Positions 28,592-38,485 of a DNA stretch of 64,000 nt are shown in pieces. The notes beneath the pieces were generated by a model. It worked only from the letters and a program-made list of their open reading frames with translations, ran no database searches and was not told where the DNA came from. Origin of the DNA: Acholeplasmatales bacterium (lineage in GTDB: Bacteria; Bacillota_I; Bacilli_A; Acholeplasmatales; Anaeroplasmataceae); assembly GCA_017444645.1 (NCBI GenBank), contig JAFSWG010000037.1, positions 27,308-91,307 on the forward strand. The letters are read 5' to 3'. Positions within the stretch are counted from its first letter, which is position 1. Every line of letters begins with the position of its first letter. Made by a program: the position numbers and the translations under genes.

Positions 28592-29278
28592 TTATTCAGC
28601 TTTTTCTTCAGAAGTAGTATTTTCTTCTTTAGCTTCATTAACATCTTTTACTTCAGCATTAATTGCTTCCTTTTTAGCAGGAGTAGGCATTGCAATAAAT
28701 GTTGCAAGACAAGCTAATACTGCAAAAATTACAATTATAATACCAAAGATAATTAATTGAACATCCTTTTTGATAACAGGATCGTTACCAATCATTAAAG
28801 CGCCAAGTACAATTGAAATTACACCGAATAAAGTAATTATAACAGTAGCAATAACAACTTCCTTAATAGAGCTTTTCTTAACGATTGCAAATACTAAGTT
28901 TAAGATAGCATCAACAACAATGATTGAACCAACAACGATTAATACGTATGGTACAAATGCTAAGAATAGAAGAATTAATTCTCCACCTAAGCTTTTATTT
29001 ACAACGAAGAAGATACCCATAGCTAATGCAACGCTTACGCCGATTGCAGTAATGCCAAAACCAGCTTCACCCTTAGACATAATAGAAGCAACAAGTGCAA
29101 TTACTAAAACTAAACCTGAAATAATAAGTAATGAAATACCAATAACCATTGAAATTCCTTCAAATGCATTAGCACTAGCTTCACCACTTGCAGCCCCAGC
29201 AACGATACATAAAATACCGATTACTAATAAAATCAAAGCACTAGCCCATTTAGCGATATTCTTTTTTACAAATTCCAT
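28592..29278 (-). CDS. Polytopic membrane protein of unknown function
   Basis: 228 residues with about six hydrophobic helices, small-residue rich (Gly/Ala/Ile), ending in an acidic soluble tail (KKEAINAEVKDVNEAKEE..). The start MEFVKKN at 29278 follows AAAGGAG and is preferred to an earlier in-frame start that would include that site. Divergent from a TetR-family regulator 109 bases away, which probably controls it. No family recognised. Confidence 0.65.
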   Translation of the reverse strand: MEFVKKNIAKWASALILLVIGILCIVAGAASGEASANAFEGISMVIGISLLIISGLVLVIALVASIMSKGEAGFGITAIGVSVALAMGIFFVVNKSLGGELILLFLAFVPYVLIVVGSIIVVDAILNLVFAIVKKSSIKEVVIATVIITLFGVISIVLGALMIGNDPVIKKDVQLIIFGIIIVIFAVLACLATFIAMPTPAKKEAINAEVKDVNEAKEENTTSEEKAE

Positions 29279-29387
29279 GTTTTCTCCTTTCTGTATCATC
29301 TTGTATTATGATGACACTTATGATATAAATATTATATAATCAAGATTGTGTGTTGTAAACAAAAAATTAAGTTAAGGAGCACAAATT

Positions 29388-29918
29388 GTGGATAAGAGAG
29401 TATATAGAACCCAAAAAGCAATAATCTCTGCATATTTAGAATTAACATCTAGAAAAGGCAAATTTACAATTAAGGAAATTTGTGATCTTGCAGGAATAAA
29501 TAAATCAACATTTTATAGAAATTTCAACGATTTAGACGATTTTAAGCATAAGGCTGTTGATAAGATGTCTGAATATATTATAGAACATATTAAAGACGTT
29601 AATATGTTCTATACTGATCCTAAGGCATTTTATTTAGATTTCTTGGGTATATTAGAAGGTATTATTGCTAATTTAGGATTAGATGTAGAACTATCAAGAT
29701 TATCTTCATTAATATTATTATTAACTAAGAAATTTAAAGTATTACATGAAAATAATAAAAATATATCATATAGTTATTCAAGAACTTTATTTTTAAATGG
29801 CGGTATTGTTTCATTCCTTGAAAGAAATGGTGATGTATTACTTTCAGAAGCAATCAAGGATTTTAAAAATAATATAGATTTAATTACTAAATATTCAATT
29901 GCTTTAATGAATTGTTAA
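29388..29918 (+). CDS. TetR-family transcriptional regulator
   Basis: 176 residues. The N-terminal HTH is clear: RTQKAIISAYLELTSRKGKFTIKEICDLAGINKSTFYRNFNDLDDF (residues about 5-50), the standard TetR DNA-binding domain. It is followed by an all-helical ligand domain without recognisable specificity. The start is GTG, with AAGGAG upstream. It faces the divergent membrane protein gene, a typical regulator-target arrangement. The shared 109-base gap is AT-rich, and no single clear operator was picked out. Confidence 0.85.
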   Translation: MDKRVYRTQKAIISAYLELTSRKGKFTIKEICDLAGINKSTFYRNFNDLDDFKHKAVDKMSEYIIEHIKDVNMFYTDPKAFYLDFLGILEGIIANLGLDVELSRLSSLILLLTKKFKVLHENNKNISYSYSRTLFLNGGIVSFLERNGDVLLSEAIKDFKNNIDLITKYSIALMNC

Positions 29919-29921
29919 TAG

Positions 29922-29951
29922 AAAAACTGGTCAATATAGTGACCAGTTTTT
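29922..29951. terminator. Bidirectional terminator
   Basis: AAAACTGGTCA (29923-29933)/TGACCAGTTTT (29940-29950), a perfect 11-bp stem serving the tetR gene and the convergent U32 gene. Confidence 0.88.
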
Positions 29952-32174
29952 TTATAATATTTCTCTTTTAAAATATCCTCTTGTGTCAGTATTTGAATTA
30001 AAGAATTTGTTAGATTTAGGATTTTTTAATTTCTCCTTAAATTTATTAACAATTTCTATTACTTCATCGTATGATTCAGTAGTAAATTGTAATCTTAATC
30101 TATTTGATATTGGTAATATGTTTGCTATATCATCAATTAAATTAAGTGGCTTTTCATTAATAATATGAGTTATACATCCATCATGATATATACCAAATTT
30201 TGCTATATCATCACTGATTTCATATTTATTTTTATTACATTTACCACATTCATTATATCTTCTTAATGGACAATATTTTAATGTCATTAAATTTTGTTTA
30301 CCATATACTATGACTTCTAAATTAGGATTATCGCCATATTTTTCTTTATATCCATTTACCATATTGCATAAATCTTTGTATGATGCCTCAAAAGAAGCAC
30401 ATACATATTTAGCTCCTGCTTTATGTAAATCATAAATAGCTTTACTATTTATTACATTAAATGAATAATCACAGGTAATATCTTTTCCTTCATATTTATA
30501 TAATGCTCCATAATTACCTGCAAGTATATAATTATCATCGATATCCTTTAATTCACCAACATATGGTGCATAATTCTTATAATAGATAGTATCAATACCA
30601 GAATCCTTTAATGCTTTATATTGCTCATCATTTGTACAGAACGCAACTAATTTAGTTTCTTCAAATGGATAATTTATTTTAATTATTTCATTAGCTTCAT
30701 TATTTAATTCTCTTTTATTTTGCATAAAAGAATTAATATTATTAATTAAATTTCTTCTAGCTTCATTTATTCCTGATACAGTAATAAATAGATTATTAGC
30801 TAATTTGTTGTTTATTTCTTTTAAATAAAATGATGTTTCATTTAATTTTGATATTTGTTTAAATAATACTTCATCATCTATTGGTCTAGATTTAGCTTCT
30901 TGTAGAAGCATTTCAGATTTTCCTTCGAATCTTGTATTATCAATAATAGTAACTAATTTTAGAGGCTCATTTAATTTGCCTGTTATTTCAATTATTAATC
31001 CTCTTTTATATGTGTTATCATATGTAATATCAATAGAAGAATCAATCATTCTATATATTTTTGAATTAGGATTCATATCCTTGAAAATATTTAAGTAAGA
31101 TGTTCCAATAGAATTATTAACTAATTTATTATTTTTATTATATATTTCATCTACTGTAAAATAATAATCTACACCATTGTTATCAATTCTAATACGATCA
31201 TTTATATTTAATGTTTTCTTTAATTCAATTTCAGTTAGTTTACCTTTTTTATTTTTGATAAATCCAATTAATTCACCCTCATTACTTTTTTTAGTAATGT
31301 CAACGATACTACCCTTATCTTCTCCAAAGACAAACCCTTTTGTATAATTTCTGTGGAAAACAGATTCAAGTAGAGGTGTATTGTAATTGTTATCATCAAT
31401 TTTCTTTCTATATTCACTAGTTATTATTTTTACATATTCAGGATTTTTCATTCTACCTTCAAGTTTTAATGAATCTACACCTAAATTAACTAATTGTTTA
31501 ATATTAGAAGAAGTATTTAAATCTCTCATTGATAGGAAGAATCCCTTTTTATCCATTGGTTCACCATTTTTATATAATGTATATTCTCTTCTACAATTTT
31601 GAGAACAACGACCTCTATTACCACTTCTTAGTGTTAGAAGTGATGACATTAAGCATCCACCACTATATGATACACATAGTGCGCCATGGGCAAATACTTC
31701 AATTGGCATATTAGAATTTTCTTTTATGTATTTAATTTCGTCAATACTATTTTCTCTTGCTAGAACACATCTTTTAGCTCCAAGCTTTTCAAAGAATCTA
31801 ATATCATCTATATTTTTAACACCTGCTTGAGTTGAGATATGAGCTTCCATACCACTACAATTATCAATAACATAATTAATTAGGGCATAATCAGCTAATA
31901 TTAATCCATCAACCCCAAGAGAATATAATTCATTAACAAATTTTATACATTCATCAAGCTCATCTTCTTTAATAATTGTATTTACTGTAACATATATTTT
32001 CTTATTTAAACTATGCGCTAAAATAAGAAGTTCCTTTAGCTCATCCATTGTTAAGTTTTTTGCATAAGCTCTAGCGCCAAAGCGTTCAGCTGCACAATAT
32101 ATTGCATCACAGCCGTTATAAAGTGCTACCTTAGCACAAGTGAAATCTCCTGCTGGAGATAAAAGTTCTGTCAT
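29952..32174 (-). CDS. Peptidase U32-family protein with DUF3656 region (RlhA-like)
   Basis: 740 residues. The N-terminal TIM-barrel U32 domain starts with ELLSPAGDFTCAKVALYNGCDAIY, and SLKLEGRMKNPEYV is near residue 240. Cysteines of the U32 iron-sulfur type are visible (GNRGRCSQNCRREY; later KYCPLRRYNECGKC). A DUF3656-like beta region lies at about 290-430. Large proteins of this kind include E. coli RlhA, which hydroxylates 23S rRNA C2501; protease activity is doubtful for the family. The exact substrate here is inferred. The ATG at 32174 has GGTGAT upstream. Confidence 0.85.
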   Translation of the reverse strand: MTELLSPAGDFTCAKVALYNGCDAIYCAAERFGARAYAKNLTMDELKELLILAHSLNKKIYVTVNTIIKEDELDECIKFVNELYSLGVDGLILADYALINYVIDNCSGMEAHISTQAGVKNIDDIRFFEKLGAKRCVLARENSIDEIKYIKENSNMPIEVFAHGALCVSYSGGCLMSSLLTLRSGNRGRCSQNCRREYTLYKNGEPMDKKGFFLSMRDLNTSSNIKQLVNLGVDSLKLEGRMKNPEYVKIITSEYRKKIDDNNYNTPLLESVFHRNYTKGFVFGEDKGSIVDITKKSNEGELIGFIKNKKGKLTEIELKKTLNINDRIRIDNNGVDYYFTVDEIYNKNNKLVNNSIGTSYLNIFKDMNPNSKIYRMIDSSIDITYDNTYKRGLIIEITGKLNEPLKLVTIIDNTRFEGKSEMLLQEAKSRPIDDEVLFKQISKLNETSFYLKEINNKLANNLFITVSGINEARRNLINNINSFMQNKRELNNEANEIIKINYPFEETKLVAFCTNDEQYKALKDSGIDTIYYKNYAPYVGELKDIDDNYILAGNYGALYKYEGKDITCDYSFNVINSKAIYDLHKAGAKYVCASFEASYKDLCNMVNGYKEKYGDNPNLEVIVYGKQNLMTLKYCPLRRYNECGKCNKNKYEISDDIAKFGIYHDGCITHIINEKPLNLIDDIANILPISNRLRLQFTTESYDEVIEIVNKFKEKLKNPKSNKFFNSNTDTRGYFKREIL

Positions 32175-32277
32175 AATATCACCGTTTTGGATTTTAACAC
32201 AATTTCACTTAATAATAAAGTAAGCAATACTTAAAATTATACAAAAAATATGGTATAATATCTTAGGTGAATTTTTT

Positions 32278-33135
32278 ATGAAGCAAAAGAAGGATAGATT
32301 AAAAGATTATATAAAAAGCTATCTTATAAATCATAATGATGAATTTAAGGAGCTTTTAAGTTATAAAAATTTAAAGAAGAATAGTCAATCATATAAATTC
32401 TTAACTAATAGATTATATGTATTAAGATTTATCCTTGATGCTAAATTTGTAGATAAAATTTTATGTGACCAATTCACCGAAGCATATAGATTAGAAGATT
32501 TTGAGACTTGTTATGAAGTATTAACATATATTTATAAATATTATTTCATTGAAATAGATTTAAATTATGTTGATTATCCTGAAAAATTAAATAGAAGATT
32601 TTTAGTTCCTTTTAGAAATACAATTGGCGATTTAATAACATCAATTGTTGTTTTGATTAGGGCATCTGGTAATCATCTAGCTAATATCACATTTGCAAAT
32701 AAAGAATTGATTACTGCAGCTGAAAATGTTGATGGATTATTAGAATTTAAGGATACAGTAGATTATGCTAATAATTATCAGGTATATGATTTAATTAATA
32801 GTGGTAAGGCAAAATTTTATTATGATTATGCAGACGGTTATGAATTTACTTTAAAAATTAGAAAATCAATTCCAATTGACGATAATTTATGTATGAGTAA
32901 TTTAATATTAGTAGAAGCTAATGGATATGGAATTTACGAAGATAATAGAATTATATTAAATGATTATTGTAAAAATCCTAACGCTTTTAATAATTATGAA
33001 AGAAAATTAATTAAGGATATGATTCCTTTTAATTTTGAAGAGGTTGATGTAGATTCATTAATTTTAAAATTTGAATCTGAATATAGAAGAATAAATGAAT
33101 TATATTCTTTTGATGATAAAAAAGAGGTGCAATAA
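32278..33135 (+). CDS. Unknown protein with a divergent pRiA4b ORF-3-like domain
   Basis: 285 residues. The first 110 are helical and unassigned. Residues about 115-235 resemble the plasmid pRiA4b ORF-3 family: RRFLVPFRNTIGDLITSIVVL corresponds to the domain's R-x-v-p-...-l-x-d-L-x start, and YYDYADGYEFTLKI to its YDFGDxWEhxI core. LVEANGYGIYEDNR corresponds to the ...GxGYGixED segment. The match is by eye and weak. The family has no firm function. Two lipoprotein genes follow after 3 bases, so it may belong to their operon. Confidence 0.45.
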   Translation: MKQKKDRLKDYIKSYLINHNDEFKELLSYKNLKKNSQSYKFLTNRLYVLRFILDAKFVDKILCDQFTEAYRLEDFETCYEVLTYIYKYYFIEIDLNYVDYPEKLNRRFLVPFRNTIGDLITSIVVLIRASGNHLANITFANKELITAAENVDGLLEFKDTVDYANNYQVYDLINSGKAKFYYDYADGYEFTLKIRKSIPIDDNLCMSNLILVEANGYGIYEDNRIILNDYCKNPNAFNNYERKLIKDMIPFNFEEVDVDSLILKFESEYRRINELYSFDDKKEVQ

Positions 33136-33138
33136 AAA

Positions 33139-34863
33139 ATGAAAAGAAAAATCAAATTTTTATCTTTTCTAGTTTTTTTGTTTTTATTAATTCCTACACT
33201 TTCATCATGTACATATATTAATTCTTTAATTCGTATTGCGAACGATGGTGAAACTCAAAAAAGTGTTCCAAATACTGAATTAACAGTTAATTATCATTTT
33301 GATGATCAAGTTAATACTGTAAAAACAACTGATAGAAATAGATTTGAATTTCCTGAAAAACCAACTAAAGAAGGATATACATTTGGTGGTTGGACATATA
33401 AAGATAGTTATCAAACATTATCTAAAGATGATATTATTTATAAAACTGAAACAAGTATAGACTTATATGCATATTTTAGTGAAGGAGATAAATATCATTT
33501 TAGCGATAATTTGAATTATAATGGACCATATTTTTCTAAAAATGGTTTGCCATCACTTGGTAAACCTAAGGTTTTAGTTGTTCCTGTTAATTTGGGTGGT
33601 TCAACTGACAAATCTAGTTATACACCAACTGATATGACAATGATTGATGAAATTAAAAAAGCATTTAATGGCACATCAGAAGAAACAGGATTTGAGTCAG
33701 TATCTAGCTATTATAAAAAAAGTAGCAATAATAAATTAGAATTAGAATTTGATGTTGTAGATGAATGGTTTACACCTAAAAATAGTCCATCATATTATGA
33801 ACAATATGATTCTAAAACTGATAAATATTATGAAGCAGGTGCCGGATTAATTTTAAATGAATTTATCCAATCATATGATTCAAAATATGATTTTAGCCAA
33901 TATGATTATAATAAGGATGGCTATATTGACGCTGTTTGGATGATATATAATGTAGAACCTAATTACAACGATACAACATTCTACTGGGCATATGTAACAT
34001 ATAGTCAAAATACATCAAAAAAATATGATGGCTGTTATCCAAGACATTATGGTTTTGCAAGCTATTATTTTATTCATGAATATGAATTATCAAGAAAACA
34101 AAGAAGAGAAATAGAATTATATGATATGTCAGATATAACATATGATGCGCATACATATATTCATGAAACAGGCCATTTGATGGGTTTAACAGATTATTAT
34201 GATTCTGATAAATCTAAAGGTGGAACTGGTGGATTATATGGTGCTGGAATGATGGATGCAAACCAAGGTGATATGAATACAATTGATAAACTATTACTTG
34301 GCTGGATTGATCCATATGTATGTTATACAAATAGCGATGTAGTAGAATTTAATATTAGACCATTTACTGAAACTGGCGATGTAATATTAATTTCTAAAAA
34401 TAAACCAGGAAGTATTTATAATGAATATTTCTTATTAGAGCTATATACTAATACAGGCTTAAATAGTCATGATAAGCCAATAGATTTACCATCATCAACT
34501 TTAGAAAGAATAAAATTAAATTTAGAGAATAAAAGAAATGTATATGGCATAAGATTATTACATATAAACGCCACTACATCTGATGAATATAATGGTAAAA
34601 CTTATAATCAACAAATGGATTTTGTATATAATAATTCAACAACTAGAAACTTATTTGTAGATATGATTGTAAATAGTAAAACCGCTTATGAAACTAAAGC
34701 GTCTAAAACTATTGTTAATAGCTACGCATTAATTACTGATATAGATAAAGAGATTAATTTAAAGACTAGTACTTATAGAATGACTAATCAATCAAATATA
34801 TTCTTTAATTTTAAAATAAATGAATTAACTGAAAATAATGCGAAAATCAATATAATTTTTTAA
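33139..34863 (+). CDS. Lipoprotein M6-type metallopeptidase
   Basis: 574 residues. A lipoprotein signal peptide ends in the lipobox LSSC (Cys24). Residues about 45-115 form a Listeria-Bacteroides repeat (Flg_new; FxFPEKPTKEGYTFGGW). The rest resembles M6 (InhA-like) peptidases: SVSSYYKKSSNNKL, YDYNKDGYIDAVWMIYN, and the zinc motif HETGH (342-346) followed by LMGLTDYYD. MMDANQGDMNTIDKLLLGW is also typical. Predicted cell-surface zinc protease. GAGGTG lies before the ATG. Next to another exported peptidase-like gene. Confidence 0.82.
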   Translation: MKRKIKFLSFLVFLFLLIPTLSSCTYINSLIRIANDGETQKSVPNTELTVNYHFDDQVNTVKTTDRNRFEFPEKPTKEGYTFGGWTYKDSYQTLSKDDIIYKTETSIDLYAYFSEGDKYHFSDNLNYNGPYFSKNGLPSLGKPKVLVVPVNLGGSTDKSSYTPTDMTMIDEIKKAFNGTSEETGFESVSSYYKKSSNNKLELEFDVVDEWFTPKNSPSYYEQYDSKTDKYYEAGAGLILNEFIQSYDSKYDFSQYDYNKDGYIDAVWMIYNVEPNYNDTTFYWAYVTYSQNTSKKYDGCYPRHYGFASYYFIHEYELSRKQRREIELYDMSDITYDAHTYIHETGHLMGLTDYYDSDKSKGGTGGLYGAGMMDANQGDMNTIDKLLLGWIDPYVCYTNSDVVEFNIRPFTETGDVILISKNKPGSIYNEYFLLELYTNTGLNSHDKPIDLPSSTLERIKLNLENKRNVYGIRLLHINATTSDEYNGKTYNQQMDFVYNNSTTRNLFVDMIVNSKTAYETKASKTIVNSYALITDIDKEINLKTSTYRMTNQSNIFFNFKINELTENNAKINIIF

Positions 34864-34882
34864 AATGAGGTAGGTGAAATTA

Positions 34883-36580
34883 ATGAGAATAAAAAAGATT
34901 ATTACAACATGTTTTTTATTAATTTCATCTACTCTTTTTTTATCATCATGTGCTAAGGATGATAAAATAGCGTATAAAGAAGAAAAATTAGAATTTGTAA
35001 ATTTAGCCAATAGCTATTATGATATGAAGGCTAATAGTTTGAATATTTATTATGTTGATAATTCTGATATACAATATGTTGATGCAGGGAATTTTATGAA
35101 AACCTTAGATGGTTTTTATCAGTCTTCCTTATTTAAAAAATCAATTTCATCATTTAGAAATATTTATAATATTTATGTATATGCTAATACAGGTAATGGT
35201 ATTGAATATATAAGCTGTGTATTTGATTGGAATAAAAATACAATCACAGTTAATAATCCATTATTTTTCAATATCAAATATAATCCATCTAGTGTAGAAT
35301 TTATGACTCATTTAGAAGAAGGTAAAGCTGAAATAGAAAATCAAAAAGAAATAGTTTTTGATTTAGCTAAATATGGTTTTGATATTTATTATAAAAATGG
35401 TAAATGCTTAGTACCATTTAGTATTATGAATACTATATTTTGTTCGGATGGCTATTATAATTTATATAATAATGGTGAAAAAATATATGGTACATATTAT
35501 GATATATCAAATGTAAGTGACGAAACTTTTAATTCAATTTATAATGATAATTTATCTAATAAAGGTCAAACTAATGAATTAAGATTAGAAACATATAATC
35601 ATTTAAGATTTGTAATGAATAATTATTATGGTCTTAAAAAATTTAAAGAGATAGATGATTTTGATTCTATTTTAGAAAATTATAAGGAAGATATTTTATC
35701 ATTAGATGTAGAAAAAAATAGAAAAGCATATTATAATTTATTTTCAACATATTTAAATGATTTACATACTAGAATAGGTGCATATTCTTTTTATAATACT
35801 AAAGAAATAGCTATTCCAACTTATGCAGCTAAGGATATGTGGGATTCTAATAAATTAAGTGAGAATAGAAGAATATATAAAGAAAAAATCCAATATTTAT
35901 CTAATTTATCTAAGGATATTTATCCTAACAATGAATCAACATATAGAACATATGATAAAACCGCGATATTATATATGAGCGAATTCAATGTTGGTACAAC
36001 AGAACAAAACAAGAGTTTAGATGCGTATAAATATGATTCATACGAATATATGAAATGGGCATTGAAGAATATTGAAGATAAAGGTATTAAAAATGTAGTT
36101 TTAGATTTATCTCAAAATGGTGGTGGCGTTGTTGCGGCACTACTAAAGGTATTAGGATTTGTATCAAATGATGATATTACATATAGAATATATGATACGT
36201 TAGCTGATTCTACTACATCTGTTAAATTTAGAGTTGATATTAATGCTGATGATGATTATTCAGATTTAGATGCATATACTAATTATAATTGGTATGTTTT
36301 AGCTGGTGTTAATACATATAGTGCGGCTAACACATTTGTCGGTATGTCAAAGGAATTAGGTGTAAAATCAATTGGTCAAAAATCAGGCGGTGGAATGTGC
36401 TCTGTATTACCTGTCATTTTAGCTGATACAACAACTGTAGAAATGAGTTCAACTAACGCAATGTATACTTATGTAAATAATAAATTAGTATTTATGGAAG
36501 GCGGATTTGAGCCTGATATAGAGCTAGATTATGATAAATTTTATGATATTGAATATATTAATTCTATTTTAATTGATTAG
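34883..36580 (+). CDS. Lipoprotein with S41 (tail-specific protease) domain
   Basis: 565 residues. The lipoprotein signal ends in LSSC. The N-terminal 200 residues are an unassigned beta-rich region. The C-terminal third is a peptidase S41 domain: AILYMSEFN, VVLDLSQNGGGVVAALL, NTYSAANTF (nucleophile candidate Ser480), IGQKSGGGMCSV and GGFEPDIEL. The TFGKG lysine of CtpA enzymes is replaced here by a glycine-rich SGGGM, as in S41 members with another catalytic set, so activity is uncertain. The ATG at 34883 is favoured, with GAGGTAGGTG upstream. It follows the M6 gene by 19 bases. Confidence 0.78.
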   Translation: MRIKKIITTCFLLISSTLFLSSCAKDDKIAYKEEKLEFVNLANSYYDMKANSLNIYYVDNSDIQYVDAGNFMKTLDGFYQSSLFKKSISSFRNIYNIYVYANTGNGIEYISCVFDWNKNTITVNNPLFFNIKYNPSSVEFMTHLEEGKAEIENQKEIVFDLAKYGFDIYYKNGKCLVPFSIMNTIFCSDGYYNLYNNGEKIYGTYYDISNVSDETFNSIYNDNLSNKGQTNELRLETYNHLRFVMNNYYGLKKFKEIDDFDSILENYKEDILSLDVEKNRKAYYNLFSTYLNDLHTRIGAYSFYNTKEIAIPTYAAKDMWDSNKLSENRRIYKEKIQYLSNLSKDIYPNNESTYRTYDKTAILYMSEFNVGTTEQNKSLDAYKYDSYEYMKWALKNIEDKGIKNVVLDLSQNGGGVVAALLKVLGFVSNDDITYRIYDTLADSTTSVKFRVDINADDDYSDLDAYTNYNWYVLAGVNTYSAANTFVGMSKELGVKSIGQKSGGGMCSVLPVILADTTTVEMSSTNAMYTYVNNKLVFMEGGFEPDIELDYDKFYDIEYINSILID

Positions 36581-36591
36581 GTGGTGTTAAA

Positions 36592-37023
36592 ATGGCTGTA
36601 AAGCTTTCAGTAATGGTAGAAGGATTAAAATGGGTTTGTGCTCATAATACTGTTTATATAAATATAAAGAAGAATACTTTAATTAATTTAGCGGATCCAT
36701 CTATTGCTTTAGAATTATCAGAGGATGCATTAACTGAAATTGAAGAAAATAAAGAAGATTGTATTGAGCTTCCTTCATGGAAACAAGTAGATACAAAAAA
36801 AATAGCTAAAAATTATGTAGAAAGCTTACCTGATGGTGCAGTGAAAGCAAGACTTGAAAAAGCATTAAATGGCTTATTTCCAATGAAGAAATTCCATAAA
36901 GAAATTGAAATTTTTGAATATACTGATAATTGGTATAATTATCGCTCTATGGCTTTAAAAAACATCGCAATTAATTTTTTAAACATTAAAAAAATAGAAT
37001 TTGAAGATGATATTTCATATTAG
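36592..37023 (+). CDS. UPF0158-family protein
   Basis: 143 residues with the UPF0158 layout. A beta-rich start (MEGLKWVCAHNTVYINIKK) is followed by an acidic helix with ELPSWKQVDTKKIAKNYVESL. Then KARLEKALNGLFPMKKFHKEI corresponds to the family's LxxALxGrgaFRRFKdxL, and WYNYRSMALKNIAINFL closes it. No known function. It lies 11 bases after the S41 lipoprotein gene, so it ends that operon. Confidence 0.75.
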   Translation: MAVKLSVMVEGLKWVCAHNTVYINIKKNTLINLADPSIALELSEDALTEIEENKEDCIELPSWKQVDTKKIAKNYVESLPDGAVKARLEKALNGLFPMKKFHKEIEIFEYTDNWYNYRSMALKNIAINFLNIKKIEFEDDISY

Positions 37024-37026
37024 TAG

Positions 37027-37060
37027 AAAGTGCATTTTAGCACTTTTTATTTTTTTTTAA
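37027..37060 (+). terminator. Terminator after the UPF0158 gene
   Basis: AAAGTGC (37027-37033)/GCACTTT (37040-37046), followed by a long T-rich run. Confidence 0.8.
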
Positions 37061-37092
37061 TTATTATATAATTAAGAAAAGAGGGTGTCTTT

Positions 37093-37830
37093 ATGGAACT
37101 TAATAAGTATGAATTATTAAATAGAAGCTATAGCTTTGTTTCATTTGATAATAGCTCACTAACAATCGCTGTAAAAAATCTAGAAGATAAAACTGTTAAT
37201 GTAATAACCTTAGATAATGTAAAAAATGTAATTGGTGATGTTAATATCACTAATAAAATGATTACTAAGTGTGAAACAGATGATAATGGTAATAAGATTT
37301 TAGATTTAATTATTGACAACCAAAGTTTGAAAATGGAATATACTAATTACTCAATTTGTTCTATTAAAGTATTTGAAAATTATATTGCCTTATATGAAGA
37401 TGAATTAATTGAGATGAGTGGAGAATGGGAGAAGGAATTTTCGACATTTGGTTATTTAAAAAATGAAGCAAAGGACTTAGAAAACCAGAGATTAATTATC
37501 GCAATGGATTGCAATACTGGTAAGCCAGTTGGATATTTATATGGCCATAAGTATAAAACTATCAATGCTTCAGCAACTATTCCTAAGAATTCATGTGTCT
37601 TTGAACTTGAGGAAATATTTGTTAAAAAGGATTATAGGTGCAAGGGCATTGGTACATTAATGTTTAATGCGATAGAAGAAAAAATAAAAAAAGAAGGAAT
37701 TTCTTATATAACCCTTACAACAGCAACGAAGGATTATAAAAAAATATTCCATTTTTATGTCGAAGAATTAGGCATGACATTTTGGCATGCAAGATTATTT
37801 AAGGATTTGAATAATGAAGAGAATAAATGA
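37093..37830 (+). CDS. GNAT-family N-acetyltransferase
   Basis: 245 residues. The C-terminal half (about 115-240) is a GNAT domain: LEEIFVKKDYRCKGIGTLMFNAIEEK contains the acetyl-CoA pyrophosphate loop (R/Q-x-x-G-x-G/A as RCKGIG), followed by ITLTTA and the FYVEELGM segment. The N-terminal 110 residues are beta-rich and unassigned. Substrate unknown. It ends with TGA and overlaps the next gene by 17 bases, suggesting coupling. Confidence 0.78.
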   Translation: MELNKYELLNRSYSFVSFDNSSLTIAVKNLEDKTVNVITLDNVKNVIGDVNITNKMITKCETDDNGNKILDLIIDNQSLKMEYTNYSICSIKVFENYIALYEDELIEMSGEWEKEFSTFGYLKNEAKDLENQRLIIAMDCNTGKPVGYLYGHKYKTINASATIPKNSCVFELEEIFVKKDYRCKGIGTLMFNAIEEKIKKEGISYITLTTATKDYKKIFHFYVEELGMTFWHARLFKDLNNEENK

Positions 37831-38410
37831 TTACATTTCATATTTAGAATCTACTGATAATCCGTTATCAGCAAGAGTTTTTATAATTAATGGAAAAGAA
37901 TATAATTATATATTCGATGTTGGTGCAAATAAAGAATCTAGAGAAATAATTAAAAATATTGAAAATAGAAAAATAATTATTTCTCATTTTCATACAGATC
38001 ATATGGAAAATCTTAGGTTTTTTATTGAGGATGTAGATAATTTATATATAGGTGATTATACCTATAAAATTCTAGGCTATGGTAATGTTATTAAAGAAGA
38101 ATTAGAGATATCTGACGGAATTGATTTAAAGATTATTCCAATTCCTAATAGTCATTCAAAAGGCGCTTTATGCTTATTAATAAATGAAGAGTATTTATTA
38201 ATTGGAGATTCACTTGAAGGCAATAGATACGGATTAAATCAAAATTCACTAAAGGATGAAATAGCATTACTTGAAAAATTAAATTTTAAATATATTTTAA
38301 CTGGTCATGAAAGTGAAATATATTTAAAGGATGATGTTATAAAGACATTAAAATATTATTATTCAAAAAGAGATAATAAAAAGCCTTATATAGGCTATGA
38401 TATGCTTTAA
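37814..38410 (+). CDS. Metallo-beta-lactamase-fold hydrolase
   Basis: 198 residues. The zinc-binding motif ISHFHTDHMEN (HxHxDH) is near residue 58. Further metal ligands are PNSHSKGALC, GDSLEG and the late TGHESE. The beta-lactamase fold covers many hydrolases; the short length suggests a glyoxalase II-like or general thioesterase or lactonase activity, not determined. It overlaps the upstream GNAT gene. Confidence 0.8.
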   Translation: MKRINDYISYLESTDNPLSARVFIINGKEYNYIFDVGANKESREIIKNIENRKIIISHFHTDHMENLRFFIEDVDNLYIGDYTYKILGYGNVIKEELEISDGIDLKIIPIPNSHSKGALCLLINEEYLLIGDSLEGNRYGLNQNSLKDEIALLEKLNFKYILTGHESEIYLKDDVIKTLKYYYSKRDNKKPYIGYDML

Positions 38411-38441
38411 TAATTACAATTATTAACGAAATATATGATAC

Positions 38442-38470
38442 TTTACATTTGTTATTATTTTTGATATAAT
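38442..38470 (+). promoter_or_regulatory. Promoter of the fatty-acid synthesis operon
   Basis: TTTACA (38442-38447), a 17-base spacer and TATAAT (38465-38470). The leader to acpP is about 70 bases. Confidence 0.75.
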
Positions 38471-38485
38471 TACTTTGGCTTGTTT

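Noticed and set aside
28770..29339. Long plus-strand frame opposite the polytopic membrane protein
   Set aside because: It is the complement of a well-supported minus-strand gene, Ile/Thr-rich and low-complexity, with no ribosome site or family pattern.
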